From Lachnospiraceae bacterium (GTDB taxonomy: Bacteria > Bacillota > Clostridia > Lachnospirales > Lachnospiraceae), in contig JAKSSD010000009.1 in NCBI GenBank assembly GCA_024403275.1, forward strand, positions 1-53,824: 53,824 bases of DNA, written 5' to 3'. This document shows positions 18,790-28,297 of the stretch, one piece after another (within the stretch, counting starts at the first letter, position 1; every line of letters begins with the position of its first letter). A model generated the notes under the pieces. That model made no database searches and had not been told where the DNA came from. It saw nothing but the letters and a program-made list of their open reading frames with translations. Position numbers and translations under genes: made by a program.

Positions 18790-20586
18790 TTATTTTTGAT
18801 ATCTGGAAGCCTGTACATTCCACATTTCTGCGTATTTTCCATTCTTCTTTAATAACTCCTCATGAGTGCCTTCTTCTATGATTCTGCCCTTCTCAAGCAT
18901 CACTATTCTGTCCGCATCTCTCGTCGTTGAAAGTCTGTGTGAAATATAGAATACAGTCTTGTTCTCTGCTGCCTTTTGCATCGCCATATTAAGATTGTAT
19001 TCTGCTATTGGATCAAGAGCACTGGATGGTTCGTCCATGATAAGAATATCCGCATTCTTGTAAAATGCTCTTGAAATAGCTACTTTCTGGCTTTCACCGC
19101 CAGAAAAATCTACACCTTCATCATCAAATTCAGTAGTAAGCTGTGTATCCAAGCCATTACTTAATGCATCAAGTCTCTCTTCAAAACCACTTTGCTTAAG
19201 TGCATTGATTACCTTAATCTCAAATCCTTCATCATTTACTAAATGTTCATCATCTAGGCAAACATTTTCTTTGAGCGAAGCTCCATACATATTGAAATCC
19301 TGGAATACAACTCCCATTCTCTTATGATACTCTTCAAGATTATAATCCTTAATATTCTTTCCATGATAGCTAATTGAGCCTTCACTTGGATCATATAATC
19401 TCATAAGAAGCTTAATAAGAGTAGTCTTACCTGAACCATTATAACCAACTATGGCAATCTTTTCTCCTGGCTTAACTCTTAATGAAATATTATGAAGTGT
19501 CTCCTCAGCTTCTGGTGTATATTTAAATGACAAATTATCTATAATTAATTCGCCACATCCCTCTGGTACTTCTTCACCCGAATGTTTCTCTATCTCAGGT
19601 TCATACTCAAGGAAGCTTTTTATCTTATCAATGTAGAGACTGTTTTCATGAGCTTTAGCTGGAATATCTGTCATATATCCAAGGCTTCGTCTCAAATCTC
19701 CAGTCTGTCCCACAAGGATAATCGCATTTGAATAATCCAAACCTCCAAGAATAACTACTCTAAACATAAGATAGAGAATATATAGACTCTCTGTTAAGAA
19801 ATCTGTAAATACATATCTTATTAAGAACATAAATAGTAATCTCTTTGCAGATACCTGTCTTTGTTCCTTTTCGATTTCATCATTTGCCTCTTTGAATTCT
19901 TCCAAAAGCTTATCACGCATTCCATGGTGAAGTCTTAATTCCTTGGCAAAATCTCTAATGTAAAATACTCTGTTTACGTAGTTTCTCTTTCTTTCAAAAG
20001 GATTAATCTTAAGTCTTAGTTTGTAATTAAGCTTATTCAGTGCCTTTGAAATAAGAAGTGTGAATATAAATGATACAAAGGCAAATCCAATACCTGCAGC
20101 ATCAGTAAATATAAAGAATATACCACTGGTAACAATAACTGTTACGCACTGAGATATAAGATCTATCAGTTCAAGGAAACGATCCACCGTCTTCTCTGAT
20201 TCTGACACAGCCAAAACGAAATCATTATAATAATCAGGATTATCATAGCAGGCCAAATCAAGATCTGCTGCCTTAACATACATTTTATCCTTCAATGTTT
20301 TGTAGAGTCTTGGCTTAACCTTCTGCATCCAGCCCTGTTGGAAGAAGCCATCAGGAGTAAATGTAATCATCGTCAATATAAGAACAATAAGCATTGCTAT
20401 CAATGCCTTGTAAAATGGCTCGTGATACTCTACACAATGCAAAACATATCTGATACCAAGTGTATGCTCCACAAAAATCATAAACTGATATCTGAAACCA
20501 TTATATATTACGTATAACATATAAAATGGCGCTTCTTTAAATAATAGTTTCCAGAGAAACATGTGGTTCTTAAATGTGTTTTTCAT
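18790..20586 (-). CDS. ABC exporter half-transporter, permease fused to ATPase (second subunit)
   Basis: This 598-residue protein has an N-terminal six-helix transmembrane domain (about 1-320) and a C-terminal ATPase. Walker A GYNGSGKTT, the signature FSGGESQK, Walker B ILIMDEPSSALD and the switch His in YISHRLSTTRDAD are all present. It overlaps the related upstream gene by 17 bases, so the two likely form a heterodimer. Each has a Glu after Walker B (MDEPSS here, FDEPSS in the partner), so both sites may be active. Peptide or drug export are both common for this family; the cargo is unknown. Confidence 0.9.
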   Translation of the reverse strand: MKNTFKNHMFLWKLLFKEAPFYMLYVIYNGFRYQFMIFVEHTLGIRYVLHCVEYHEPFYKALIAMLIVLILTMITFTPDGFFQQGWMQKVKPRLYKTLKDKMYVKAADLDLACYDNPDYYNDFVLAVSESEKTVDRFLELIDLISQCVTVIVTSGIFFIFTDAAGIGFAFVSFIFTLLISKALNKLNYKLRLKINPFERKRNYVNRVFYIRDFAKELRLHHGMRDKLLEEFKEANDEIEKEQRQVSAKRLLFMFLIRYVFTDFLTESLYILYLMFRVVILGGLDYSNAIILVGQTGDLRRSLGYMTDIPAKAHENSLYIDKIKSFLEYEPEIEKHSGEEVPEGCGELIIDNLSFKYTPEAEETLHNISLRVKPGEKIAIVGYNGSGKTTLIKLLMRLYDPSEGSISYHGKNIKDYNLEEYHKRMGVVFQDFNMYGASLKENVCLDDEHLVNDEGFEIKVINALKQSGFEERLDALSNGLDTQLTTEFDDEGVDFSGGESQKVAISRAFYKNADILIMDEPSSALDPIAEYNLNMAMQKAAENKTVFYISHRLSTTRDADRIVMLEKGRIIEEGTHEELLKKNGKYAEMWNVQASRYQK

Positions 20587-22399
20587 CTTTATTCCTCCAT
20601 GTTTCTTTAGTTACTGCAAGATAATTAACTGCCTGCTTCTCATACATATCTGCATAGAGGCCCTCTAATGCCATAAGCTCTTCATGAGTACCCTCTTCTT
20701 TAACCTTGCCATCCGCAAGCAATAATACCTTATCCGCATCTTTAACCGATGATAATCTATGGGAAATAAATATCATCGTTTTGTTCTGACCATTTTTAAT
20801 AATATTGTCAAACAGTTCATACTCTGCAATTGGATCAAGTGCACTTGATGGCTCATCAAAGATATGAAATGGTGCAGCATCCGCAAATGCTCTTGCCACA
20901 ACTACCTTCTGGGACTCACCACCTGAAAGTAATGCTCCATTTTCATCAAATTCTTTGGTCATAATAGTATCTATTCCCTTTGGAAGGGTCATGATTTTAT
21001 CATAAACTCCACCCTTCTTAAGTGCCTCAACTACTATCTCATCATCTTCTGATGTACATTTTCTCATCATTACATTTTCTTTAATAGAAGCTGAGAATAG
21101 CATATGATCCTGAAATGCTGTAGCAAACAATTTTCTATAGGATTCCAAATTATAATCCTTAATATTTCTTCCATTTAGAAGAATCTCACCCTCTGTTGGA
21201 TCATAGAATCTCAAAAGAAGCTTAATAATTGTAGATTTACCCGCACCATTATATCCCACAAGTGCATAAGTTTTCTGTCCTTCAAGTGTAAAGGAAAGAT
21301 TCTCTACAACTGGCTTCTCCTCATATTTAAACATTACATTTCTAAATTCTATGGATTCAATTCTATCTCCTGCATCAATTCCATCATAATCCTCAGGAAT
21401 CTTCTCCTTATATTCAAGGAAATCTCTAAGATTATCCATATAGAGACCATTCTTAAATGAAGCCATACAAGAGTCTGCGAATCCAATTAAAATCCAGGTT
21501 GACGCAACCATCATTCCTGCAATAACTGCAAGTTCAGCCATTCCCATTGTCTTACTTACAAGTGTTCTGTAAGCACCGTAGATAAGCATGCCTTCAAAAA
21601 TAAAACTGAAGGTAAAGCTACATCTCCATAAATGATTAATGGCACCCTTAAGCTGGTATTTATTAGCCACCTTGGTAATTCCTGCCAATGACTCTTTATA
21701 CCTTTCAAGCATCAATCTTAATGCGTTTGTAAGTCTCATTTCCTTTGAATACTCACGCATATATATAACTCTGTTTACGTAGGCACTTTTTCTGTTGTGA
21801 TATGCCATCTCCTTGTTTCTTTCGAACTCAATCTTGCCTAGAGCCCTATTGAAAACGAAATTTCCGATAATCGGAAATATTACAAACAAAACTGCAAACT
21901 TATCTATCTGAAACAAAAGATAGAATGCAGCAAGCGATGCTATTGCGCCAAATATCACGCCCCAAATAACTTCAACTGTTTCTATAAGACGTGTGTCAGC
22001 ATTTTCCATAGCAAGTGTATACTTGTTATAAAATTCTGTATCTTCGAAGCATCTCAATTCAACATTCTGAGCCTTCTTAAATAGAATTGTATTGAGACCA
22101 TTATTAACTCTCGCTATCTGAACTGGCTTGACAAAGCCATTTATAAATACAGTATAGAATTCAACGATTCCAAAGAATAAGCTTACAAATATTACAAATA
22201 ATACAAAGTAATAAAATGGTGCTCCTTCATCTAAGAATTTAATAATAAGTCTCATAAATAGTGCACTATAGAATAACCACTCCACATATCCAAGGATTTT
22301 TCCTCCTGCACCATGTATTACAATCTGAGGACTCAGTTTGAATAAGAGTTTCAAAGCATATAAATTATTTTTAATTACATGATTTTTTTCTTTCTTCAT
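20570..22399 (-). CDS. ABC exporter half-transporter, permease fused to ATPase (first subunit)
   Basis: This 609-residue protein has the same plan as its neighbour: a transmembrane domain (about 1-340), then an ATPase with GYNGAGKST, LLSGGESQK, a Walker B reading HIFDEPSSALD and the His loop FISHRLSSVKDAD. The start is an ATG after GAGGAAA. It lies 52 bases after the MATE gene, with no strong terminator between, only an AGACC/GGTCT short hairpin. MATE and both ABC genes may share the promoter at 23828-23856. No immunity, precursor or maturation gene is adjacent. Confidence 0.9.
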   Translation of the reverse strand: MKKEKNHVIKNNLYALKLLFKLSPQIVIHGAGGKILGYVEWLFYSALFMRLIIKFLDEGAPFYYFVLFVIFVSLFFGIVEFYTVFINGFVKPVQIARVNNGLNTILFKKAQNVELRCFEDTEFYNKYTLAMENADTRLIETVEVIWGVIFGAIASLAAFYLLFQIDKFAVLFVIFPIIGNFVFNRALGKIEFERNKEMAYHNRKSAYVNRVIYMREYSKEMRLTNALRLMLERYKESLAGITKVANKYQLKGAINHLWRCSFTFSFIFEGMLIYGAYRTLVSKTMGMAELAVIAGMMVASTWILIGFADSCMASFKNGLYMDNLRDFLEYKEKIPEDYDGIDAGDRIESIEFRNVMFKYEEKPVVENLSFTLEGQKTYALVGYNGAGKSTIIKLLLRFYDPTEGEILLNGRNIKDYNLESYRKLFATAFQDHMLFSASIKENVMMRKCTSEDDEIVVEALKKGGVYDKIMTLPKGIDTIMTKEFDENGALLSGGESQKVVVARAFADAAPFHIFDEPSSALDPIAEYELFDNIIKNGQNKTMIFISHRLSSVKDADKVLLLADGKVKEEGTHEELMALEGLYADMYEKQAVNYLAVTKETWRNKDEKHI

Positions 22400-22451
22400 T
22401 TTCCTCTGTAAGACCTAAACGGTCTCCCCTTCTAGCAACGTCTAATTAGCA

Positions 22452-23798
22452 TTAATAAGTCTTCTCTATCAGATTTATCTTCTTCCATTTACCCTTGGCA
22501 AATCTCGTAGTCAACGTAATACCACGAAGAATTTCATCTGTAGCCATAGCGATCCATATACCTGTAATTCCCCAATTTAAAACCACACCAAAAATGTAGC
22601 CAAAGGTTACTGAGACACACCATGTGAAGGCTACACTCATAAGAATTGGGAAATTAACATCACCTGCTGTCTGTAAGGCTCTTACCATGATCATATTAGT
22701 AACACGGCCTAGTTCAAGGAAGAGTTCTATAAACAGCATTACCTTGGCAATCTTTAGTACATCAGCATCTGCACTTGGAAATATACCAATTATCTGATTT
22801 GAGAATATAAAAAGCAACAAAGTTACTATTTCAACAATAATAAGTCCGACTCTTTGAGTTTTAAACACCTCTCTTGCCGCCACATCCTTTTTGCCAGCAC
22901 CAATAAGCTGACCTTCTACTAACTGCATAGCTTCAGAGGCCGCCATACCCGCAAGATATGCGAACTGCACTACAATACACACGTACACCTTAGCATTAAC
23001 AGTTGCCAAACCCATTGGATTGATAAATGACATAATAAGGAGCTGAGAACCATCATAAGAAATATTCTCACCAATAGATGGCGCCCCGATTTTAAGCATC
23101 TTCCATAAAATCTTAAATGGATGGCAGGATTTAAGAATACTAAACTGAATCTTGCCAACCTTCACAAGGAATATAACAATTGCAAGCAACATACCAAGAG
23201 TTCTACTTATTGCAGATGAAAATGCAACACCTGGCACACCCCAGTCAAATACATATAACGCAAGAGAGTTACCTGCCACATTAAATATATTTACAATTAT
23301 GGATATAACCAATGCTTCTTTAACCAATGCATTGCTCTTTAAGAACGCTGCAAAACAGTTTTCTATAGCCTGGAAAACAATCATTCCACCCACAATCTGA
23401 AGGTATATATGGGCATATTCAAAGGTCAATCCTTCCTCCACCTTAAGAAGTCTAAGGATCGGTTCCATACAGAATACACACACAAGGCTTATTATAATAC
23501 CCAGCACAACATTAAAAATAAGCGCTACTGGATAAATCGCCTTCTCCATCTCCTCATCCTTGGCACCCTTATACTGAGAGATAAGTACTGTAGATGCAAT
23601 AGACACAACACCAAAGAACAATGTCATAACCCAGCTTACCTGGCCCGCATTACCAATGGCTGCAACTGCTTCCTGTGAGTAAGAGCTAAGCATAAATTGG
23701 TCAACATTACTTACCAATATATATAAAAGAAACTCAAAAAAGAGTGGAATTGTAAGCTTAAATATTAAGTTTTTCTCCTCTGGATTAGTTATCTTCAT
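22452..23798 (-). CDS. MATE family multidrug or metabolite efflux transporter
   Basis: This 448-residue protein has about twelve membrane helices in two similar halves. It begins FKLTIPLFFEFLLYILVSNV, then DQFMLSSYSQEAVAAIGNAG, which is typical of MATE antiporters. A GAGGTGATTAA ribosome-binding site and a strong promoter precede it. The substrate cannot be read from sequence. It differs clearly from the second MATE gene at 39772, so the two are not a recent duplicate. Confidence 0.9.
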   Translation of the reverse strand: MKITNPEEKNLIFKLTIPLFFEFLLYILVSNVDQFMLSSYSQEAVAAIGNAGQVSWVMTLFFGVVSIASTVLISQYKGAKDEEMEKAIYPVALIFNVVLGIIISLVCVFCMEPILRLLKVEEGLTFEYAHIYLQIVGGMIVFQAIENCFAAFLKSNALVKEALVISIIVNIFNVAGNSLALYVFDWGVPGVAFSSAISRTLGMLLAIVIFLVKVGKIQFSILKSCHPFKILWKMLKIGAPSIGENISYDGSQLLIMSFINPMGLATVNAKVYVCIVVQFAYLAGMAASEAMQLVEGQLIGAGKKDVAAREVFKTQRVGLIIVEIVTLLLFIFSNQIIGIFPSADADVLKIAKVMLFIELFLELGRVTNMIMVRALQTAGDVNFPILMSVAFTWCVSVTFGYIFGVVLNWGITGIWIAMATDEILRGITLTTRFAKGKWKKINLIEKTY

Positions 23799-23827
23799 TT
23801 AATCACCTCAAAATAGTATTAGTCGCC

Positions 23828-23856
23828 ATTATATGCTTTTATACCATACTGGTCAA
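23828..23856 (-). promoter_or_regulatory. Promoter of the MATE (and possibly ABC exporter) genes
   Basis: TTGACC (23856-23851), 17 bases and TATAAT (23833-23828) lie about 30 bases before the MATE start. It is one of the best promoter matches in the window. Confidence 0.8.
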
Positions 23857-23871
23857 TAGGTAAAATATATC

Positions 23872-23904
23872 AAAAAGCATCTGTCCACTTTCGTGAACAG
23901 ATGC
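23872..23904 (-). terminator. Intrinsic terminator of the large xylanase gene
   Basis: On the leftward strand GCATCTGTTCAC, a GAAA loop and GTGGACAGATGC form a twelve-pair stem (23904-23877, one wobble), followed by TTTTTG. It lies 34 bases after the xylanase stop. Confidence 0.95.
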
Positions 23905-23937
23905 CCTAACCATAGATTAATCCAGTTTATTACTTTA

Positions 23938-26900
23938 TTAATCCTCTTTCTTTTCTTCTGTTTCTGCCTTTGGAGCTTCTTCCTTAGCTTCTTCATCTTC
24001 TGGCTTCTTCTTTGTAGATACTACAAATGCTGCCCCTGCAAGTACTGCTGCAGCGCCAATTCCAATGAATGCACCAATTTTGCTCTTCTTATCAGTCTTG
24101 CCTTCTGTTGATGCATCACCTGTTGCAACTGGAGCATCAATCTTTTCAACAAGCATAGCTGAACCGTAGCATGCTGGAGATGACCAACACTGGTTTGTGA
24201 TATCATTCCATGTAACTGTACCAATTCTCATTGTTGAAGAATCAGCATCGTTAATCTGGAGTTCAATACCAATGTTTGCACCAACTGCAGGAGTAACTTC
24301 TGTCCACTTGAATGCACCTTCTACAATGTATCCAGTTTCTGTTGTCTTAGCAACTGTAGTTAAGTTTTCCTCAACACATGTTTCGCCATTGAATGAATGA
24401 TCATTGTTATAGTTGATTCTATACTGCTTTGTAGCATTGTTGTACTCTGCAGCCTTTGAATTAGTCTCATCAATGAATACTTCTAATGAATCCTGCTGAT
24501 GTACTTCTTCATTATCCTTATTTAAATCTGAATCTGTAACCTCTGCATATACATAAAGATTCTGCTCATCCCAGAGAACCTTAACCTTAGCTGTTGCCTG
24601 TGGGTTATCAGTCTTATTTCCAAGTGTAACTTCTACTGCATCTTTCCATGCATCATCAAGTTCACCATCTACTGTGATTGTTCCCTTAGGAATAAACATA
24701 AATGGCTTTAATGCACCTTCTGCATAGAACTTACTTGATGTTGACTGTGAAAGTGATGAATCGTTAAATGCAACCTGCTTGTCGCCATTAGTAACTACTA
24801 CATCAAAGCCTACAACCTTATTAGCTTCAGCTTCATCTACTGCTACATTAACAACTGCCTTATATCCTTCATCTGTTGCCTCTGCATCAGCTCTTGTAAC
24901 CATAACACTCTTAGTCTTAATACCATTAGACTTACTGTTATATTTATCTAAGTATACTGTTACACCATCTGTACCATCATCTGTTGCATCTTTAACCTCA
25001 ACAAGGAACTGAACCTGACCAGGATTCCAGATTGGTTTAACTGTAACTTCTGTTCCTTCGCCTGAGAAATTAATTTCATCAGCTGCATCAAAATCATCTG
25101 CAAGTGCCTGCTTAATATCTACAGACTTAGCTTCTGGATCAAGCTTAGTTGGATCTACCATTGCCCAGAATGCTGGCTTAACCTTATAGTCATCATCGAA
25201 AATCAATGGACACTGTGGGCTACCATCAGTTACGCCACCACCAACACCTGTGAATGCCTGAAGCCATGAATTACCATCAAGAACACCCCAGATAATCCAT
25301 GCGCCTACTTCTACTGAACCTTCATCATGAAGCTTCTTTAATGAATCATAAAGTCCCTTATAACGATATGCCTGTCTTGAATACTCTCCCTGAAGAGTAG
25401 CAGCTGTACCATCATAAGCACTACTTGACTTGAAATCAAGCTCTGTAATCTGAATCTTACCAACTACTTCGCCATACTTTTTAGCTGATGCTTCGAACTG
25501 ATCCCAGTTAGGATACTCATTGTCATAGTGAGCCTGCATACCCATACCATCAATTCTTGCACCCTCTGTTGCCTTTACATCTTTAAGTAACTGAACAATG
25601 CCTTCTACCTTACCTGGTGTACAGTCATTGTAATCATTGTAATAAAGCTCTACGCTTGCTGGAGCATACTTGTTAGCAAATACGAATGCATTTGTAATGA
25701 ATTCGTTGCTCTGGTATACCTTCCACCACATTGAACCCTCAGAATCTTTTCTGTAAGTTCCTGAACCATCACTAACTGCTTCATTAACTACATCCCAGCC
25801 ATAGAATAAATCTTTATATTTGCTGTCCTCACCAACATAGTGTTCAAGAACAGTCTTAATATACCACTCATGACGAAGGTTCATTACCTCTGGTGTTACA
25901 AGTGGCTTGCTTACATCATAATCCTCGTGGAAGAACCACTCTGGAGTCTGTGAATGCCATGTAAGTACATGACCACGAATCTTAAACTGAGCATTTGGAT
26001 TCTCTTCATTCCACTGAAGGAAATAATCAAGATATTTCTCTGCCTGTGAGAAGCTAAGTACTGGAACATCGATTTCCTGTCCATTAATTGTAGCCTTCTC
26101 TGTTCCTCTAATTGCATTGCCAAGATGTGCATCTGGCTTAAGCTCATTACCAAGTGTAACTGCATTAAAATGCTTTGTTACAAGCTGCATAAGAACCTTA
26201 TCGTTAATTTCACCACCAGAAAGTGATGTACCAACGATCATATCGTTACCGAAATCTTCAGTGAATTTATCTTTAAGATTTGGAACACCTGCTTCAATTG
26301 AAGCTGTTTCAAGATTCATATCTACAAATGAAGCACCTGCAATGTAATATCTACCTTTAACGCAGTCACCTTCACCATAATTTTCACCCTGCTCAAGGAA
26401 ACGAAGAACAAGCTTCTCAATGTTTCCACCAGCCTGAACCTTATATGTACCTTCAAACTTTGTCCACTCACCTGGTGTAAGCTGCTGGCTTGAATTACCA
26501 GTTACATTAGGTGAATATGAACCCTGATATTCTGTGCTTCCACCAACAGTGATATATGGAGCAAAATCTACCTGTCTCTGAGTTGCAGGAGCACCCTCAT
26601 AATCCTCTGAAAGCATAATATAGAAGCAGTAAGCATATGTCTTACCATCTTCTACAATATCTGTTACATCATAAGCGAAACAGTCATAAGGTCTCTGTCT
26701 GTCGCTAATAACAGCATATGTTGTTACATCACCAAAGATTGGTGTGTCGCTTGTAGCTGTAGAAATCTTTGCTGTTTCAGCCTCTACTGTCCACTTTGAT
26801 ACGTCTGCATCTGTAAAGTAACCATTCTCAAGAAGGTTTTCTCCTTCAACTGAAGGGCCAGCATCTGGCTCAGCTTCCTTGTTTGCATCAGGATTTCCTT

Positions 26901-27375
26901 CACCTGATACTGTAAATGTTACGCTTGCGATAACAGCGTCTGTTGTACCTTCATTTAAAGACATGATAGAGAAATACTCTACACCTTCTGTATCAGGAAT
27001 AATAGTTGGGTTACCATATGATACTGGTGTACCGCCCTTATTATCTGACTCATAGTCTGCCTTTGTGTGAAGTTTGAATGCAAGATCACCTGCATTACCA
27101 CTCTTAACATCAAATGTTACCTTTGTGATTGTTGAAGGATCAATATCACTTGGGATTGCATAGAACTGTGACTTGTACTGTCCCTTAAATGTAATCTCGA
27201 GTTCATTGTCCCCATTGACCTCAGAAGTTAAATCATACTCCATAGTAGATTTAAGCATTGAGAAGTCGTAAGTTTTCTCTGCTGGTGCTGCCTTAGCCTT
27301 CATTGGTACCATTGGTACAACAAGCGCAAGAAGCATAAGAGCACTCATCAGAAATGCCATGATTCTCTTTGACAT
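23938..27375 (-). CDS. Surface-anchored multidomain GH10 endo-1,4-beta-xylanase
   Basis: This 1145-residue protein cuts xylan chains outside the cell. Domains in order: signal peptide (1-30); a beta-sandwich, probably carbohydrate-binding (32-157); a CBM22/CBM4_9-type module (178-360, ENLLENGYFTDADVSKWTVE); the GH10 barrel (367-742); two CBM9-like modules (about 752-887 and 892-1079). A membrane helix (1100-1120, IGAFIGIGAAAVLAGAAFVV) then leads to a short acidic tail. The acid/base Glu532 (DVVNEA) and nucleophile Glu645 (QITELD) are present, as are TWHSQTPEW and WGVLDGNSW. The ATG at 27375 is chosen: GGAGAG precedes it and the signal peptide starts there. Anchoring by a membrane helix, without an LPXTG motif, differs from sortase-linked enzymes. 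Confidence 0.96.
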   Translation of the reverse strand: MSKRIMAFLMSALMLLALVVPMVPMKAKAAPAEKTYDFSMLKSTMEYDLTSEVNGDNELEITFKGQYKSQFYAIPSDIDPSTITKVTFDVKSGNAGDLAFKLHTKADYESDNKGGTPVSYGNPTIIPDTEGVEYFSIMSLNEGTTDAVIASVTFTVSGEGNPDANKEAEPDAGPSVEGENLLENGYFTDADVSKWTVEAETAKISTATSDTPIFGDVTTYAVISDRQRPYDCFAYDVTDIVEDGKTYAYCFYIMLSEDYEGAPATQRQVDFAPYITVGGSTEYQGSYSPNVTGNSSQQLTPGEWTKFEGTYKVQAGGNIEKLVLRFLEQGENYGEGDCVKGRYYIAGASFVDMNLETASIEAGVPNLKDKFTEDFGNDMIVGTSLSGGEINDKVLMQLVTKHFNAVTLGNELKPDAHLGNAIRGTEKATINGQEIDVPVLSFSQAEKYLDYFLQWNEENPNAQFKIRGHVLTWHSQTPEWFFHEDYDVSKPLVTPEVMNLRHEWYIKTVLEHYVGEDSKYKDLFYGWDVVNEAVSDGSGTYRKDSEGSMWWKVYQSNEFITNAFVFANKYAPASVELYYNDYNDCTPGKVEGIVQLLKDVKATEGARIDGMGMQAHYDNEYPNWDQFEASAKKYGEVVGKIQITELDFKSSSAYDGTAATLQGEYSRQAYRYKGLYDSLKKLHDEGSVEVGAWIIWGVLDGNSWLQAFTGVGGGVTDGSPQCPLIFDDDYKVKPAFWAMVDPTKLDPEAKSVDIKQALADDFDAADEINFSGEGTEVTVKPIWNPGQVQFLVEVKDATDDGTDGVTVYLDKYNSKSNGIKTKSVMVTRADAEATDEGYKAVVNVAVDEAEANKVVGFDVVVTNGDKQVAFNDSSLSQSTSSKFYAEGALKPFMFIPKGTITVDGELDDAWKDAVEVTLGNKTDNPQATAKVKVLWDEQNLYVYAEVTDSDLNKDNEEVHQQDSLEVFIDETNSKAAEYNNATKQYRINYNNDHSFNGETCVEENLTTVAKTTETGYIVEGAFKWTEVTPAVGANIGIELQINDADSSTMRIGTVTWNDITNQCWSSPACYGSAMLVEKIDAPVATGDASTEGKTDKKSKIGAFIGIGAAAVLAGAAFVVSTKKKPEDEEAKEEAPKAETEEKKED

Positions 27376-27419
27376 TGTTTCTCTCCTCCTTCTAAAGAAT
27401 ACCTTCTCAAGCATTCTTT

Positions 27420-27435
27420 TGTGCCTTTTGGCACA
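27420..27435 (-). promoter_or_regulatory. Stem-loop at the 5' end of the xylanase mRNA
   Basis: TGTGCC and GGCACA pair around four bases, about ten bases downstream of the -10 box. It should therefore be at the extreme 5' end of the transcript. Such hairpins can protect mRNA from decay; a protein-binding site is also possible. Confidence 0.45.
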
Positions 27436-27444
27436 TTTAAAAAA

Positions 27445-27474
27445 ATTATAGCAAACCAACATTATTAAAATCAA
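27445..27474 (-). promoter_or_regulatory. Promoter of the large xylanase gene
   Basis: TTGATT (27474-27469), an 18-base spacer and a consensus TATAAT (27450-27445) lie 70 bases before the start codon at 27375. Confidence 0.7.
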
Positions 27475-27533
27475 TGCCAGTCTGCTATATTATATTTTTT
27501 GTCCCCATATTATCAATAATTTTTCGGGTATTT

Positions 27534-28277
27534 TTACTTATTTCTTGCAAGAACCGAGCAAGTTTTATCAAAACAAAGTTCTCCGCCTTCAACTGTAGTT
27601 ACAATTCCACCCGCTTCTTCTACTATAAGTGAGCCTGCCGCATAGTCCCATGGAGACAGCCTTAATTCAAAATAAACCTCCGCTCTGCCTGCCGCTATAG
27701 AGCACAAATCAATCGCAGCAGAACCACTTCTTCTTATATCCAAAGCCTTCTTGAAATAATCAAAAGCCATCTCAAAAGATTTCTCATTAAGTTCTTCATA
27801 ATAAGGAGAGGTTCCAAACAAAACAATACCATTACTTAATGGTTCGTCTGAAACATGAATTCTTTTATCATTAAGATAGGCTCCCTCACCCTTTATCGCA
27901 TAATACATTTCATTCAGATACGGATTATATACTACGCCTGCCGCCTTAATTCCATCATTAATAATTCCAACAGATATACAGCTTGTATGATAGTCCTTAA
28001 TAAAATTAGTAGTACCATCAATTGGATCGACTATTAAATACATTCCCTTATTTGAAAATGTATTTTCAATCCCTTCTTCTCCCAAGAACACTGCCTCTGG
28101 TAAAATCTGCTTCAAACCTTTCTTAAGAGCATCCTGAACCTTCTTATCATATTCAGTTACAAAATTAGCGCTTCCTGCCTTCGAATCAATAAGAATGCTT
28201 TCACGATTGGCATTTAACATTATCTGTCCACAATCCCTTACAAGTGATTGAATTTCTAACATTTTGTTCTTATCCAT
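27534..28277 (-). CDS. Inositol monophosphatase family protein
   Basis: This 247-residue protein is a metal-dependent phosphatase of the IMPase/SuhB/CysQ family. The metal-binding motifs are complete: GEEGIE near residue 67, DPIDGTTNF near 84 and SPWDYAAGSLIVEEAGG near 205. The substrate could be inositol phosphate, a sugar phosphate or PAP; sequence alone does not decide. It is the last gene of a leftward run with the AlkD-like, cytoplasmic GH10 and serine hydrolase genes, 20 bases after the first of these. Confidence 0.9.
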   Translation of the reverse strand: MDKNKMLEIQSLVRDCGQIMLNANRESILIDSKAGSANFVTEYDKKVQDALKKGLKQILPEAVFLGEEGIENTFSNKGMYLIVDPIDGTTNFIKDYHTSCISVGIINDGIKAAGVVYNPYLNEMYYAIKGEGAYLNDKRIHVSDEPLSNGIVLFGTSPYYEELNEKSFEMAFDYFKKALDIRRSGSAAIDLCSIAAGRAEVYFELRLSPWDYAAGSLIVEEAGGIVTTVEGGELCFDKTCSVLARNK

Positions 28278-28297
28278 ACTAACCTCATTCCACTCAA

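Noticed and set aside
18790-22399. The two ABC half-transporters as exporters of the SCIFF or YAGP peptide
   Set aside because: They are over 20 kb away from both peptide genes, have no peptidase domain, and belong to a very common family, so a link is not supported.
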